Source: Pontibaca salina (GTDB lineage Bacteria > Pseudomonadota > Alphaproteobacteria > Rhodobacterales > Rhodobacteraceae). From it: a stretch of 64,000 nt of DNA. The position numbers and the translations under genes are program-made. The notes below the pieces were generated by a model. The model made no database searches. It had not been told where the DNA came from and saw nothing but the letters and a program-made list of their open reading frames with translations. Shown piece by piece: positions 1-8,893 of the stretch. The stretch covers positions 62,001 to 126,000 of the forward strand of contig NZ_JAEIJD010000006.1 in NCBI RefSeq assembly GCF_016307205.1, read 5' to 3'. Position 1 is the first letter of the stretch. Each line of letters opens with the position of its first letter.

Positions 1-258
1 GAAGACAATGAACAGACCGGGCGTCAGAATATGCGCAACGATCAGGATGGTCAGATAGGCCGGCCCGTCATCGGCACGGTGATGGTGCAATTCTTCGCGG
101 CAGACTGTGCAGGTCGGAATCACGCGCAGATATCCGCTGAGCAGCGGACCGTTGCCGCATTGAGGGCATTTACGTCGCCATCCTTTGGCAAGCGCAGGCC
201 ATAGCAGGCGTTCGGGGGTCGGATCTGGCGGCGTGGAGCTTCGGAGCGTTTGGGTCAT
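1..258 (-). CDS. DUF983 family protein, 3' part cut off by window edge
   Basis: The first 86 codons of a gene that runs off the left edge. The N-terminal half carries a CPQCGNG zinc-ribbon-like pair near residue 31 and a second pair, CTVC, near residue 50, followed by HHHRADDGPAY and a hydrophobic stretch that begins a membrane helix. This Cys4 plus DDGPAY arrangement is typical of the small DUF983 membrane proteins of alphaproteobacteria (about 130 residues), whose function is unknown. It starts with ATG and is divergent from the EF-hand gene across about 195 bases. Confidence 0.8.
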   Translation of the reverse strand, partial: MTQTLRSSTPPDPTPERLLWPALAKGWRRKCPQCGNGPLLSGYLRVIPTCTVCREELHHHRADDGPAYLTILIVAHILTPGLFIVF

Positions 259-453
259 ATTTCGCGTTTCCTTTGCACATATGATGGCGATTAAATATGC
301 ATGCGAAAAGGGGTTTTTTCGCCTTGCGGCTGGATGTCGCAAAAACCGGATAAATAATTCCAGTTTTGGCGACGGAAATACCGGATCGGTGCGTTTCACT
401 ATCAGGATCATCGATAAGACACTGGCGATGCTCATGACAAAGGATGAGACAGA

Positions 454-954
454 ATGAAACGCATGACATCACTGACGGGACTGGTTGTGGTTGCAGCCGC
501 TTATGGCGCGGGCGGGGTCTGGGCGCAGGATAAAGCACCAAACGGCAAAGGAATGAAATTCGAGCATCTCGACATTGATGGCGATCTCCAGATCTCCAGG
601 GAAGAGATCGCGCAGCGTCGCAACGAGAGGTTCAGCAATATGGACAGCGATGGCGATGGCAAGCTGACACTCGAAGAAGTCGAATCTGTTGCTATGGCTC
701 AGGCAAAAGCGCGCGCTGCGGCCATAGTAGAACGCTTCGACAAGGATGGCGATGGCGCCCTTAGCGCTGATGAACTGCCATGGTCGCGTGATGGTGGAGG
801 GCGCATGTTTGACCGGCTGGACCGTGACGGTGATGGTGTGATCACAAGAGAAGAGTTCGACGCAGCCCAACTTAGGAAAGGCCACAGCGACAGGAACGGC
901 AAGATGGATCAGATCAAAAAGCAGCATAAGGCAGACCAGTCAGGCCAGAACTGA
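454..954 (+). CDS. EF-hand domain protein, exported
   Basis: 166 residues. A Sec signal peptide (hydrophobic core, then GGVWAQ, near residue 25) is followed by four EF-hand type calcium loops: DIDGDLQISREE, DSDGDGKLTLEE, DKDGDGALSADE and DRDGDGVITREE. The tail is hydrophilic and basic. It is likely a periplasmic calcium-binding protein of unknown partner. It lies just upstream of a decayed heavy-metal-sensor gene on the same strand; in related bacteria EF-hand proteins of this sort often sit beside a sigma factor and such a sensor, so this looks like a leftover of that cluster (inference). Confidence 0.85.
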   Translation: MKRMTSLTGLVVVAAAYGAGGVWAQDKAPNGKGMKFEHLDIDGDLQISREEIAQRRNERFSNMDSDGDGKLTLEEVESVAMAQAKARAAAIVERFDKDGDGALSADELPWSRDGGGRMFDRLDRDGDGVITREEFDAAQLRKGHSDRNGKMDQIKKQHKADQSGQN

Positions 955-1061
955 TTGTGCTGGGCGGGCGTTTTCTTGAGGCGGGCTGCTGCTTGTGAAG
1001 GAAAGGTTGGATGGCGATGCGTTGTTGCAACGTCCGTTCGCGCCGGGCGACGTGCGCAGCC

Positions 1062-1395
1062 CTGCGTCATGGCAACGCGGATGAGGTGTGGGGCGCGCGT
1101 CATTCAGGAGGTGCCGCGCTTTACCGGGCCTTGCCACCCGATGAGCGTCGCGCCTTTTGAAAAGAGCTGAAGACCCGTTATCCGGATCTGCGGAATCCGG
1201 GGCGGAGCAATCAGGATGCGGTCATTGCGGCGCTACGGACAAAACCCCTCGATATCGAAGCGCTTTCGGAGGCGCTGTCTGCCGAGGCGGCACGCCGAAA
1301 CGTTTGGCAACGTGCGGTGTGCCAACTCTGGCTGGAGCAGGTCACGGCGATGGATGACGCGGCACGGATGCCAAGCTGCGCGCAGACTGAAAGCC
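1062..1395 (+). pseudogene. Decayed periplasmic heavy-metal sensor (CpxP/Spy-like) gene
   Basis: Read in one frame, this stretch gives LRHGNADEVWGARH, then YRALPPDERRAF, an in-frame TGA at 1158-1160, KELKTRYPDL, DAVIAALRTKPLDIEAL, and LEQVTAMDDAARM. The YRALPPDERR block followed by a helical, Ala/Arg-rich segment is the pattern of small membrane-anchored heavy-metal sensors/resistance proteins of alphaproteobacteria. The N-terminal membrane helix is scrambled by frame changes upstream of about 1060, there is no intact start, and the C-terminus runs into the next gene. I treat it as a dead gene. Confidence 0.6.
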
Positions 1396-1414
1396 GCAAT
1401 CGTTTCACATGCAT

Positions 1415-2848
1415 TCAGGCCGCCGGCTTGAACAGTGATATCCGGTTTCTTCCGGCATTCTTGGCGACATAAAGGGCGCGGTCGGCCTGTTCGATCAGGT
1501 CGCCGGTATCATCGCGGCTGCAATTTTGTGTCCTGCCATCGGGACCGCAGATTACCGCGCCAATGCTTATGGTCATTGCAATCGGGAAATCGATTCCTGG
1601 CGCAGCATAGGTGCGGCCTTTGATTTCCTCGCATAGCGCAGCGGCTGTCTGGTTGACTGTGATCGGACTCGTGTCGGGTAGAATAATCAGAAACTCTTCA
1701 CCGCCGATACGGGCAACCAGATCGTCCGTATGCAGGCAGCTTTTCAGGCGCTGAGCGGCGTCGATCAGGACCGCATCGCCTGCCGGATGCCCGAAGCGAT
1801 CGTTGATAGTTTTGAAATGATCGAGATCCGCCAGCATCAATGCAAAAGTTGTGCGGTTGGTCGCTGCTTCGCGTGCGATGGCGCCAAGACGGGGCAGGGC
1901 ATAACGGCGGTTGTATAAACCGGTCAGCGGATCGCGCACCGCAGCGCGCAACCCGTTGCGCACCGATTCCCGCAACCGTTTGGCACTGGCCTTGTGGTGC
2001 AGCTGCGCGGTCAGGCGCAGTGCCAGTTCCTCGGCGCAAAATCCCATTAGCATCACGTCATGGGCGCCCCGGTCGAGCGCGTCAGCAGCAAGCTGCGCAT
2101 CGTTGTCTCCAATCACTGCGATGATTGAAATGTGACAGGTCGCTGCGCGCGCCCGCAGATCGGTGAGCAGGCGCAGGCCGCTTTCCTTATTCGCACCGGT
2201 CAGCTCGATAATAATGGCATCGGGGGCAGGCGAGCTCATCATCGCATGAACGTCGCCCATCCGTTGTATGGTCAGGGGATGGTGCAATAAAGGTCGCAAT
2301 CGTACACGCCAAGACGTGGCGGTGGTGTCGCTCCGCGTTACAAGCGCGATTGCCGCTTCTGGGGCAGGCGGGAGGAACGGCGCCGGTGCGTCGCCAAAAC
2401 CCGGCCTGTTGCCCAAGGCCATTCCATCATTGACGCGCAATTCCGCGGCGCTTTTACGGGCGCGAACCAGGCTGCGTATGCGCGCCTGCAACAGCAGGTC
2501 GTCAAGCGGGTGGCTAAGCACGTCATCGAGTCCTGCTTCGAGCGCCTTTAGCCTGGCAGAACGGTCATTTTGCCCGGTTAGAGCGATGACCGGAACGTCT
2601 GCGAGCAGAGGATCGCTGGCCAGTAACCGCTTCACGGTGCAGGCATTGCCGTCGGGCAAGGACATGGCGGTGACGATCAGATCAGGACGGGTGCGTCGCG
2701 CCAGTGTTAGGGCACCATCCAGCCGGTCGGCTTGCACGACATGGTAGTAGGCTGACGAAAGCTGGACTTTCAGCATGATCCGGTTCGTCACTGCCCCGTC
2801 GATAATCAGGATGGTCCCCTGCACAGCCCGACCTTTCATCACTTGCAT
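1415..2848 (-). CDS. pleD: PleD-like response regulator with GGDEF diguanylate cyclase domain
   Basis: 477 residues; Caulobacter PleD is 454. The order is receiver 1 (about 10-130), receiver 2 (about 165-285) and GGDEF (about 305-472). The cyclase signature GGEEF is at 382-386, with DLDHFKTINDRFGH upstream, so c-di-GMP synthesis is likely retained. Both receivers are degenerate. In receiver 1 the position of the phospho-acceptor Asp is Ala61 (PDLIVTAMSLPDG) and the conserved Lys is His. In receiver 2 the acceptor is Glu. The RxxD product-inhibition site five residues before GGEEF reads HTDD. Start could also be Met4. It is divergent from the DUF3572 gene. Confidence 0.88.
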   Translation of the reverse strand: MQVMKGRAVQGTILIIDGAVTNRIMLKVQLSSAYYHVVQADRLDGALTLARRTRPDLIVTAMSLPDGNACTVKRLLASDPLLADVPVIALTGQNDRSARLKALEAGLDDVLSHPLDDLLLQARIRSLVRARKSAAELRVNDGMALGNRPGFGDAPAPFLPPAPEAAIALVTRSDTTATSWRVRLRPLLHHPLTIQRMGDVHAMMSSPAPDAIIIELTGANKESGLRLLTDLRARAATCHISIIAVIGDNDAQLAADALDRGAHDVMLMGFCAEELALRLTAQLHHKASAKRLRESVRNGLRAAVRDPLTGLYNRRYALPRLGAIAREAATNRTTFALMLADLDHFKTINDRFGHPAGDAVLIDAAQRLKSCLHTDDLVARIGGEEFLIILPDTSPITVNQTAAALCEEIKGRTYAAPGIDFPIAMTISIGAVICGPDGRTQNCSRDDTGDLIEQADRALYVAKNAGRNRISLFKPAA

Positions 2849-2917
2849 TAACCTTGTGCAAAGTCTTTATGAGACAGGTTAACAAAGCCTTTCCAATTTT
2901 GGACCCGTGACCCCGAT

Positions 2918-3202
2918 ATGCAATTTTCTGCTGATGCCGCTGAAACCTTTGCCTTACAGGTGCTTGCTTGGCTGGTCGCTGACGAGGATCTTCTGGGCGT
3001 ATTTCTGAACTCATCGGGGGCGGACGAGGACGATCTACGCACCCGCGCGCAAGATCCTGAGTTTCTCGGATCGGTCCTGGATTTCCTAATGCTGGACGAT
3101 GCCTGGGTCATGCGGTTTTGCGACACTCAGAGAATTTCGTACGAGCGGGTTATGCAGGCGCGTGCCGCGCTTCCGGGCGGTGCCCAAATCAACTGGACCT
3201 GA
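2918..3202 (+). CDS. DUF3572 family protein
   Basis: 94 residues, almost all helical, with FALQVLAWLVADEDLLGVFL, DLRTRAQDPEFLGSVLDFLM and a closing ARAALPGG. This matches the short alphaproteobacterial DUF3572 family, of unknown function, which often sits between a pleD-type gene and a phosphoglycolate-phosphatase-like gene as here. No convincing Shine-Dalgarno sequence precedes the ATG. The stop is 15 bases before the next start. Confidence 0.8.
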   Translation: MQFSADAAETFALQVLAWLVADEDLLGVFLNSSGADEDDLRTRAQDPEFLGSVLDFLMLDDAWVMRFCDTQRISYERVMQARAALPGGAQINWT

Positions 3203-3217
3203 ATGAAAGGAGCACTG

Positions 3218-3901
3218 ATGCCCGTCGCTGCAATTCTGTTCGACAAAGACGGTACGCTATTCGAATTCGGGGCCACGTGGGAATCTTGGGCGCGTGCCTT
3301 TCTGCTACGTGTCACTGGCAACGACCCCGCCCGTGCGTCGCGGATCGGGCTCCGTATCGGGTTCGACATGACAACCGCGACATTTCGCCCCGACAGTGTC
3401 GTCATCGCAGGAACGCCGGCTGAGATTGTTGCCGCACTGGCCCCAAACCTGCCCGAAATCGCGCCAAGTGATCTTTTGGACCGGATAAACGAAGAGGCGG
3501 AATTGGCCCCGCAAAAGCAGGCGGTGCCGCTGGCGGGTCTCTTGGATGACCTTCGTGCGCGCGGCTTGGGTTTGGGCGTGGCGACCAATGATGCCGAGGC
3601 CCCGGCGCGGGCGCATCTGGCCGGTGCCGGCGTGTTAGAGCGGTTCGATTTCGTCGCCGGGTTCGACAGTGGTTATGGGGCTAAGCCGCAACCGGGGCAG
3701 TTGTTGGCTTTCGCGCGCCTGCTTGATCTGGCACCCGAGCGGGTGGTGATGGTTGGGGACAGCACTCATGACCTTCTGGCTGGCCGAGCGGCGGGGATGA
3801 AAACCGTCGGTGTGCTGACCGGTTTGGCCCGCGAGCCTGATCTGGCACCTCATGCCGACGTAGTGTTGCCTGATATCGGCTACCTTCCGGATTGGTTGTA
3901 A
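3218..3901 (+). CDS. HAD family hydrolase, phosphoglycolate phosphatase-like
   Basis: 227 residues from the ATG at 3218, chosen over an in-frame ATG at 3203 because AAGGAG sits about 7 bases upstream of the later one. HAD motif I is FDKDGTLF (residues 8-15), motif II is VATND, the motif III Lys is in GYGAKPQPG, and motif IV is MVGDSTHDLLAG. The cap is of the small-helical type seen in Gph-like phosphatases. The substrate is probably a small phosphorylated metabolite such as 2-phosphoglycolate, but motifs alone do not settle this. Confidence 0.85.
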   Translation: MPVAAILFDKDGTLFEFGATWESWARAFLLRVTGNDPARASRIGLRIGFDMTTATFRPDSVVIAGTPAEIVAALAPNLPEIAPSDLLDRINEEAELAPQKQAVPLAGLLDDLRARGLGLGVATNDAEAPARAHLAGAGVLERFDFVAGFDSGYGAKPQPGQLLAFARLLDLAPERVVMVGDSTHDLLAGRAAGMKTVGVLTGLAREPDLAPHADVVLPDIGYLPDWL

Positions 3902-4018
3902 TCCCACTGGTTCGAAACATGTGGTTGATGATTGGCGCGGGTGCGTGCTGTCCTGCGCGTGTGGCAGGCGCACCTGTGCAGAGTGTAAAGCACTTGGAGG
4001 CAAGGCAATGGGCGCGGA

Positions 4019-5806
4019 ATGATCGACGGTGAAGTTGAAACCTGGCTGGGGGTTGTGGCGCGGCGTCTTACCCTCGCGGTACTGGGGGCAGTGGCGGCGC
4101 TAGCGTTATGGGCGCTGGGCGACAATTGGCGCTATTCTTCGGGCGCCCCAATGCTTTATCTGGCACTTTTCACCTTCACTGCGGTACAGTCTTTGGTCGC
4201 GCTGGCGCTGGCGGGGCCGTTATCGGTCACCCGTGCACTGGCCGGGGCTTTGCTGCTTTCGGTGCCGCTGACCGGACTTGTTGGTCTGGCGGGGCTGCGC
4301 TACGGAAATCCGCTGGAAATTCTTGACGATTCCGTGATGCTGGCAGTCGTCGGTGTGCTGCTGCTGTTTGCCACGCCGTTTCTTGCCGTTGCGTTGCAGG
4401 ACCGTAAGCGCTGGGCGAAATACGCGCTCTTGTTCGATACCGCTTGGACCATGGTGCTGCGCTATGGATTGGCGCTGGTCTTCGTCGGGGTGTTCTGGCT
4501 GATCGTGTTTCTGTCGACGTCGCTGCTCCGGCTTGTTGACATCACTTTGGTCGAGCGCTGGACCAGCAGCGTTGCGGTGCGGTTCGCTGTCTCGGGGTGG
4601 GTGCTTGGCCTTGGGCTGGCGGTTATGCATGAACTACGCGCGATTGTTTCGCCGCATCTTGGCCTGCGGCTCTTGCGGCTGCTGGTGCCGATCATGCTGG
4701 TGGTGGTCGCGCTGTTTCTCACTGCCTTGCCGCTGCGCGGATTGTCCTACCTCTTTGGCGAGTTCTCATCTGCCGGAACACTGATAGCCACTGCGATACT
4801 GGCGATAACTCTGGTCAGCGCAGCGCTGGAGCGCGACGACGCGGCGGCGGTCCAGCATCGCGGGCTGCGCGCCGCGACGCGGGCGTTGGCGTTGCTGGTG
4901 CCTCTACTGGCGGCTTTGGCAGTCTGGGCCGTACTATTGCGGGTGCGTCAATATGGCTGGACGCCCCACCGCGCGCTGGCCGTATGTGTGGCATGGTTCC
5001 TGCTGGCCTATGGCGTCGGATATGGCGCAGCGGTTATAGGACGCTGGGGGTGGGCGGGTCGTATCCGGTCGGTCAATGTGATCATGGCCTTGGCGGTAGT
5101 TGCGATTGCGGCGCTGTGGATGACGCCTGTGCTGGATGTTTACCGACTTTCGACAAACAGTCAGGTCGCCCGTTTCCAGCAGGGGGATGCCCATCTGGAC
5201 CAACTCTCACTTTGGCAACTAGAGCATGACTGGGGGCGCGCGGGGCAGGCGGGGCTGCGCCGTCTGGAGGCGTTTGACGCCCATCCTGAGCACGATGAAC
5301 TGATCGCGAGGATCAAAACCCTGCGCCGGCAGGCCACCCCCTTCCAGTTCGAGCAGGCGATCCTAAACCGCGCGGCACCCGAGAGCGCAGCCAAGCTCGC
5401 GCGTCTGCTGGCGGTGCGCCCCGGCAAGGACCGGCTGGACCCGGATCTTCTTTTGGATCTTTCGCCTTGGCGGATGGCGCAATGGCTGGAAGGCTGCGCC
5501 CGCAAATTGCCAGACGGGCAGGCGGCCTGCGTAATGGTGCGCGGCGCATTCCTTCCGTCACAACCCGAAGACGGGCAGGGGATCGTACTGTATCTGGACG
5601 CTGCTGGAGCTGTTCAGGCCGATTTTGTCGTTCTGAGCGAGGCGGAAACCGCAACATTTCGTGTGTTGCACGATTTGCATCGGGAGGCATGGCCTATACT
5701 GGATCATTCTGCGCTGACCGCAGCTCTTTCGGGCGATTTCACGATCCGCCCCACCGGTGGAAATGCACTATTTCTGGACGGAGCCGTACTGGCGCCGGGG
5801 TACTGA
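4019..5806 (+). CDS. DUF4153 domain-containing multispanning membrane protein
   Basis: 595 residues. The first about 370 residues hold roughly ten hydrophobic membrane segments; the remaining about 220 form a soluble C-terminal region with few hydrophobic stretches. The pattern (WAKYALLFDTAWTMVLRYGLALVFVGVFWL, then YLFGEFSSAGTLIA) fits the DUF4153 family of inner-membrane proteins found in many proteobacteria. Function is unknown. It stands alone, 117 bases after the phosphatase gene. Another possible start lies a few codons in; the first ATG is kept. Confidence 0.8.
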   Translation: MIDGEVETWLGVVARRLTLAVLGAVAALALWALGDNWRYSSGAPMLYLALFTFTAVQSLVALALAGPLSVTRALAGALLLSVPLTGLVGLAGLRYGNPLEILDDSVMLAVVGVLLLFATPFLAVALQDRKRWAKYALLFDTAWTMVLRYGLALVFVGVFWLIVFLSTSLLRLVDITLVERWTSSVAVRFAVSGWVLGLGLAVMHELRAIVSPHLGLRLLRLLVPIMLVVVALFLTALPLRGLSYLFGEFSSAGTLIATAILAITLVSAALERDDAAAVQHRGLRAATRALALLVPLLAALAVWAVLLRVRQYGWTPHRALAVCVAWFLLAYGVGYGAAVIGRWGWAGRIRSVNVIMALAVVAIAALWMTPVLDVYRLSTNSQVARFQQGDAHLDQLSLWQLEHDWGRAGQAGLRRLEAFDAHPEHDELIARIKTLRRQATPFQFEQAILNRAAPESAAKLARLLAVRPGKDRLDPDLLLDLSPWRMAQWLEGCARKLPDGQAACVMVRGAFLPSQPEDGQGIVLYLDAAGAVQADFVVLSEAETATFRVLHDLHREAWPILDHSALTAALSGDFTIRPTGGNALFLDGAVLAPGY

Positions 5807-6013
5807 ATGCCAACACGGAGCTGGGCTGTGAGCTGAGTGGCCCCGTTCCGCGCATGGCCTGCCTCATCATCGCGATGATGCGCCAATAGCATCAGGCATT
5901 TTGAACTTATACGATTTCGCTTATCGCGGGTATTCACAGTCAGTGCAAAGGTTTAATTAAACCAATCGTCCCGACTTGAAGTAGGCGCGATTCAAAGCGT
6001 CAAGACGATAATC
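5807..6013. other. Intergenic stretch without recognisable gene
   Basis: Part of the 350-base gap between the DUF4153 gene and the peptidoglycan-binding protein gene. Short frames here have no start context or family resemblance. Base composition becomes AT-rich towards 5930-6060, where the promoter listed next lies. Confidence 0.5.
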
Positions 6014-6042
6014 TTGACAAAACGGCATTATTTTGATTTTAT
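6014..6042 (+). promoter_or_regulatory. Candidate sigma-70 promoter for the 6157 gene
   Basis: A perfect TTGACA at 6014-6019, then 17 bases, then TTTTAT at 6037-6042 (TTTATA one base further on also fits). It sits in an AT-rich patch and is the only good -35/-10 pair in the gap. It would give a leader of about 105 bases. Confidence 0.5.
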
Positions 6043-6156
6043 ACGTCGTTAAACCACTGATTTTTCAGACATGCGCTTTCTGGCCGGACAGGTCGGAAAG
6101 AACCTAATCGTTGTTTGTTGGTATGTATGATTGTTTGTTGGGCGGGAGGGTGTGAA

Positions 6157-7470
6157 ATGTGCGTGAAAAAACTGGGGCTGGCGCTGATATCAGCAAGCCT
6201 GATTTTCATTCCGGTTGAGCGTGTGCAGGCGGGCGATGCTGGTGCCGCGCTTGGCGGTATGCTGCTTGGCGGGATCATCGTGAACGAGGTTCACAAGAAC
6301 AAGCAGCGCCAGCGCGCGGCAAGTTCGGCGCGGGCGGCTCAGCGTTCGCGAACACGCTCATATGTGTCTTCGGCCCAGCGTGCCCAGAACCGTCAAGTTC
6401 AGACAGCGCTGAATTATTTCGGATATAACGTAGGAGCGGTGGATGGGGCTATCGGGCGCAACACGCGGGCCGGCGTGGCGCGGTATCAGGGCGATATGGG
6501 CTATCATACCGATGGCTATCTAGATGATTACGAACGGGACTTTCTGATCAACAGTTATCAGCGTGCGCTGGCGAGCGCTCATGTTGCCCCATATAACGCG
6601 ATCTTGGCCAGCCAGGGCCAGCGCGGGTTGCTGCGGACCTATCGCAACGAGCAACTTGGCATCGCCACGACACCCCCACCGACATCCGGCCCGCTTATGG
6701 CCGTTGCACCTGCGGCGGTTCCCTCGCAGGTTCCCGATGTCGAGGTTGAGGCGGCACAGGTTCCCGAAGCGGCGGTGACCGAAGCCGGGCTGCCACAGTT
6801 TAACTTTTCGCAAACGGCGCGCTCGGTAAGCGACCACTGTAATGAGGTCAACGTCCTAACGGCGTCCAATGGCGGTATCACCTTGGCGGCGTCGGTGTCG
6901 GATGCCGAGTTTGCACTGGGCGAACAATTCTGCCTTGCGCGCGCCCATGCGATTGTCGAAAGCAAGCAGATCACGGCGACAATCCCTGACTTGACAGACA
7001 CGCAGATCAAAAGCCAATGCGATGGTCTTACCGAGTCGATGAATTCCCATGTCTGGGGGTTGGAAAACAAATCGCCGGACGCGGTCATAAGCGAGACATC
7101 TGAATTCCTGCGCGACTCGGGGCAACCGGCAGATCAGTTGATCGCGACCGGCAAGGTGTGTCTGGGTGTCGGCTATCGCAATGATGATGCAAAAATGGCG
7201 CTTGCCTCGGCGGTGCTGCTGTCGTCGGTCGGGCAGTTGGGCTATGCCGAAGCCGTCAGCCATCATCTGCGGGGCGGATTTGGGACCGCGAAAGCATCGG
7301 AGCGACAGGCCACCAGCTGGATGACACAGGCGCTCAAGGCGCTGAACGAAGGCGGCGTCATGGCGATGGGGCAATCGTCTGAGCGTATTGCGGTGTTGGC
7401 AGCGGCAACTGGTAATGACACCGCCGGCGATGGGGCCACCGCGCTGCCGGTGTTCATGACCACAAAGTAA
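6157..7470 (+). CDS. Exported peptidoglycan-binding domain protein
   Basis: 437 residues from the ATG at 6157, preferred because GGGAGG lies upstream and a clean signal peptide follows (KKLGLALISASLIFIP, ending near VQAG). A glycine-rich segment (AALGGMLLGGIIV) and a basic, Ala/Arg-rich linker come next. A PG_binding_1 domain follows around residues 75-130: VQTALNYFGYNVGAVDGAIGRN, then RAGVARYQ. After a Pro/Val/Glu linker the C-terminal half has no domain I recognise. Likely periplasmic cell-wall binding; the C-terminal function is unknown. Confidence 0.8.
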   Translation: MCVKKLGLALISASLIFIPVERVQAGDAGAALGGMLLGGIIVNEVHKNKQRQRAASSARAAQRSRTRSYVSSAQRAQNRQVQTALNYFGYNVGAVDGAIGRNTRAGVARYQGDMGYHTDGYLDDYERDFLINSYQRALASAHVAPYNAILASQGQRGLLRTYRNEQLGIATTPPPTSGPLMAVAPAAVPSQVPDVEVEAAQVPEAAVTEAGLPQFNFSQTARSVSDHCNEVNVLTASNGGITLAASVSDAEFALGEQFCLARAHAIVESKQITATIPDLTDTQIKSQCDGLTESMNSHVWGLENKSPDAVISETSEFLRDSGQPADQLIATGKVCLGVGYRNDDAKMALASAVLLSSVGQLGYAEAVSHHLRGGFGTAKASERQATSWMTQALKALNEGGVMAMGQSSERIAVLAAATGNDTAGDGATALPVFMTTK

Positions 7471-7484
7471 AAACGGCCCTCTGG

Positions 7485-7519
7485 GTGCCGCCCGGAAACT
7501 GTCAGGCTCCGGGCGGCAC
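7485..7519. terminator. Perfect 12-bp hairpin between convergent genes
   Basis: GTGCCGCCCGGA (7485-7496) pairs perfectly with TCCGGGCGGCAC (7508-7519) around an 11-base loop. It lies between the stops of the converging 6157 and 7577 genes, so it could end both transcripts. No T-run follows on either side, so intrinsic termination is not certain. Confidence 0.5.
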
Positions 7520-7576
7520 TCCGTTAATGGTTGGCGAAAGCGGCGCGCAAGGCAATCTGCGTAAAAGTCGCTGCGC

Positions 7577-8005
7577 TCACCAGTGCCCGGTGTTCTCCAT
7601 GCTGGCCCAGGGTTCTGCAGGTTCCAGCGGGTCGCCGTTCTGTAACAGTTCTACCGAGATATTATCCGGGCTGCGCACAAAAGCCATATGTCCATCGCGC
7701 GGCGGGCGGTTGATGGTCACACCTTTATCCATGAGATGCTGGCAGAGCGCATAGATGTCGTCGACTCCATAGGCCAGATGGCCGAAATGCCGGCTGTCGC
7801 TGGGTAGGCCGTCATCTCCATCCCAGTTATAGGTCAGTTCAACCGGGCACTCTTCCTGCCCCGGCGGGGCCATAAAAATCAGGGAAAACCGGCCTTCCTC
7901 GTTATCCATCCGGCGGGTTTCCTTCAGTCCCAACAGTTCGTAAAACCGCATGGAAGCGTCCAGATCCTTGACCCGAACCATGGTGTGAAGATATCTCAGA
8001 CTCAT
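7577..8005 (-). CDS. gloA: VOC family protein, glyoxalase I-like (lactoylglutathione lyase)
   Basis: 142 residues from the ATG at 8005, which has GGAGG about 7 bases upstream; the frame stays open further up but lacks family sequence. It contains LHTMVRVKDLDASMRFYELLG, FMAPPG, ELTYNW, FGHLAYGVDDI and VRSPDNISVELLQNG. The metal-ligand pattern His (LHT), Glu (VELTY), His (GHLAYGV) and Glu (VELLQ) is that of glyoxalase I, which isomerises the methylglyoxal-glutathione adduct to S-lactoylglutathione. It is a single gene, convergent with the 6157 gene. Confidence 0.87.
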   Translation of the reverse strand: MSLRYLHTMVRVKDLDASMRFYELLGLKETRRMDNEEGRFSLIFMAPPGQEECPVELTYNWDGDDGLPSDSRHFGHLAYGVDDIYALCQHLMDKGVTINRPPRDGHMAFVRSPDNISVELLQNGDPLEPAEPWASMENTGHW

Positions 8006-8420
8006 AGGAAATCCTCCTTTTCTGGCGTTGATCCTAGCGCGGGAGCCTGCCCCGGCCAGCGAATGTGCTTTGATGGTGACTTTCTCAATATAGCAGCTAT
8101 GACGGCAAATGCTCTCATGCAACCCTGAGGCCCGCACCGATTTCCCCGATCAGCAGCCGGCTAAGGCAGATCAGCCTCCGGTATCCCCGCAACGGTTCGC
8201 TTTGGCCGCAGCTGGCTCTGCTGGGGGTTGAAATTCTTGCAACTGCACTCATATTAGTTGTGCGGCCATACCGCACGGCAGGTCGGAGGTTAATGCTTCC
8301 GAGGTCCGGTACGGTCACAAAACAACCCTCTCACTCAGCCTGAAAAATGTAGGCACAGCTAGACTCACCGGTAGTCAAATTGATTGTCGTAAGTCTTTTG
8401 AAAGTTTTGCAGGAGTAAAC
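8006..8420. other. Intergenic region, no gene recognised
   Basis: About 415 bases between the divergent glyoxalase gene and the 8421 orphan. Short frames on both strands (for example 8115-8318 on the minus strand) lack start context and resemble no family I know. The last 80 bases turn AT-rich, as in the orphan gene that follows. Confidence 0.5.
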
Positions 8421-8696
8421 ATGAATAACGTAAAAGGATTGAGAAATATAAAACAGAAAACCGAAGAAATGTCGAAGTTCGTTGGAGCAATGAATTTTGA
8501 GCTGGCGAAATTAGATTTCGATGCGACCGATCCAGCAAGCATTAAACGTGCTCTGAAAAAAGTTAATAAAATCGCTGACGAAAAAACCAGTTCCTATAAG
8601 CGTAACGATTGGATTCAGAACTTTTCACGTAAACTGAAAGGCCATGTGCGCAAGAGCTTAACCAAAAGAGCTGCCGAGACCCATATTGGTGGTTAA
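8421..8696 (+). CDS. Small AT-rich orphan protein, function unknown
   Basis: 91 residues, 25 of them Lys or Arg, predicted mostly helical (KQKTEEMSKFVGAMNFELAKL, then IKRALKKVNKIADEKTSS). There is no signal peptide, membrane segment or cysteine. A strong Shine-Dalgarno, CAGGAG, sits 6 bases before the ATG. Codon choice (AAA, GAA, AAT, ATA) and AT content differ sharply from the surrounding GC-rich genes, which suggests recent acquisition or an unusual expression regime. I do not recognise the family. Confidence 0.6.
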   Translation: MNNVKGLRNIKQKTEEMSKFVGAMNFELAKLDFDATDPASIKRALKKVNKIADEKTSSYKRNDWIQNFSRKLKGHVRKSLTKRAAETHIGG

Positions 8697-8893
8697 CTGG
8701 TGCACATTACGGGTTCAATCCGGGGTTCTATGGAAACGGATTGCAAACGACTGCCGGGCAGTGAGTGGGGTAACGCTTGAAACATTGCGGTATTGCGGCG
8801 CTGACAGCCGCACGGCCCCTCCTGGCCATATAGGCTTGCCCTCTCCGTCAACGGGATCGTGGCGCAATCACCAAACCGTGGGTTCAGACACGT

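Noticed and set aside
8700-8735. tRNA-like T arm (GGGTTCAATCC)
   Set aside because: Only about 3 bp of stem can form and no acceptor, D or anticodon arm is found around it; not a tRNA or a clear attachment site.
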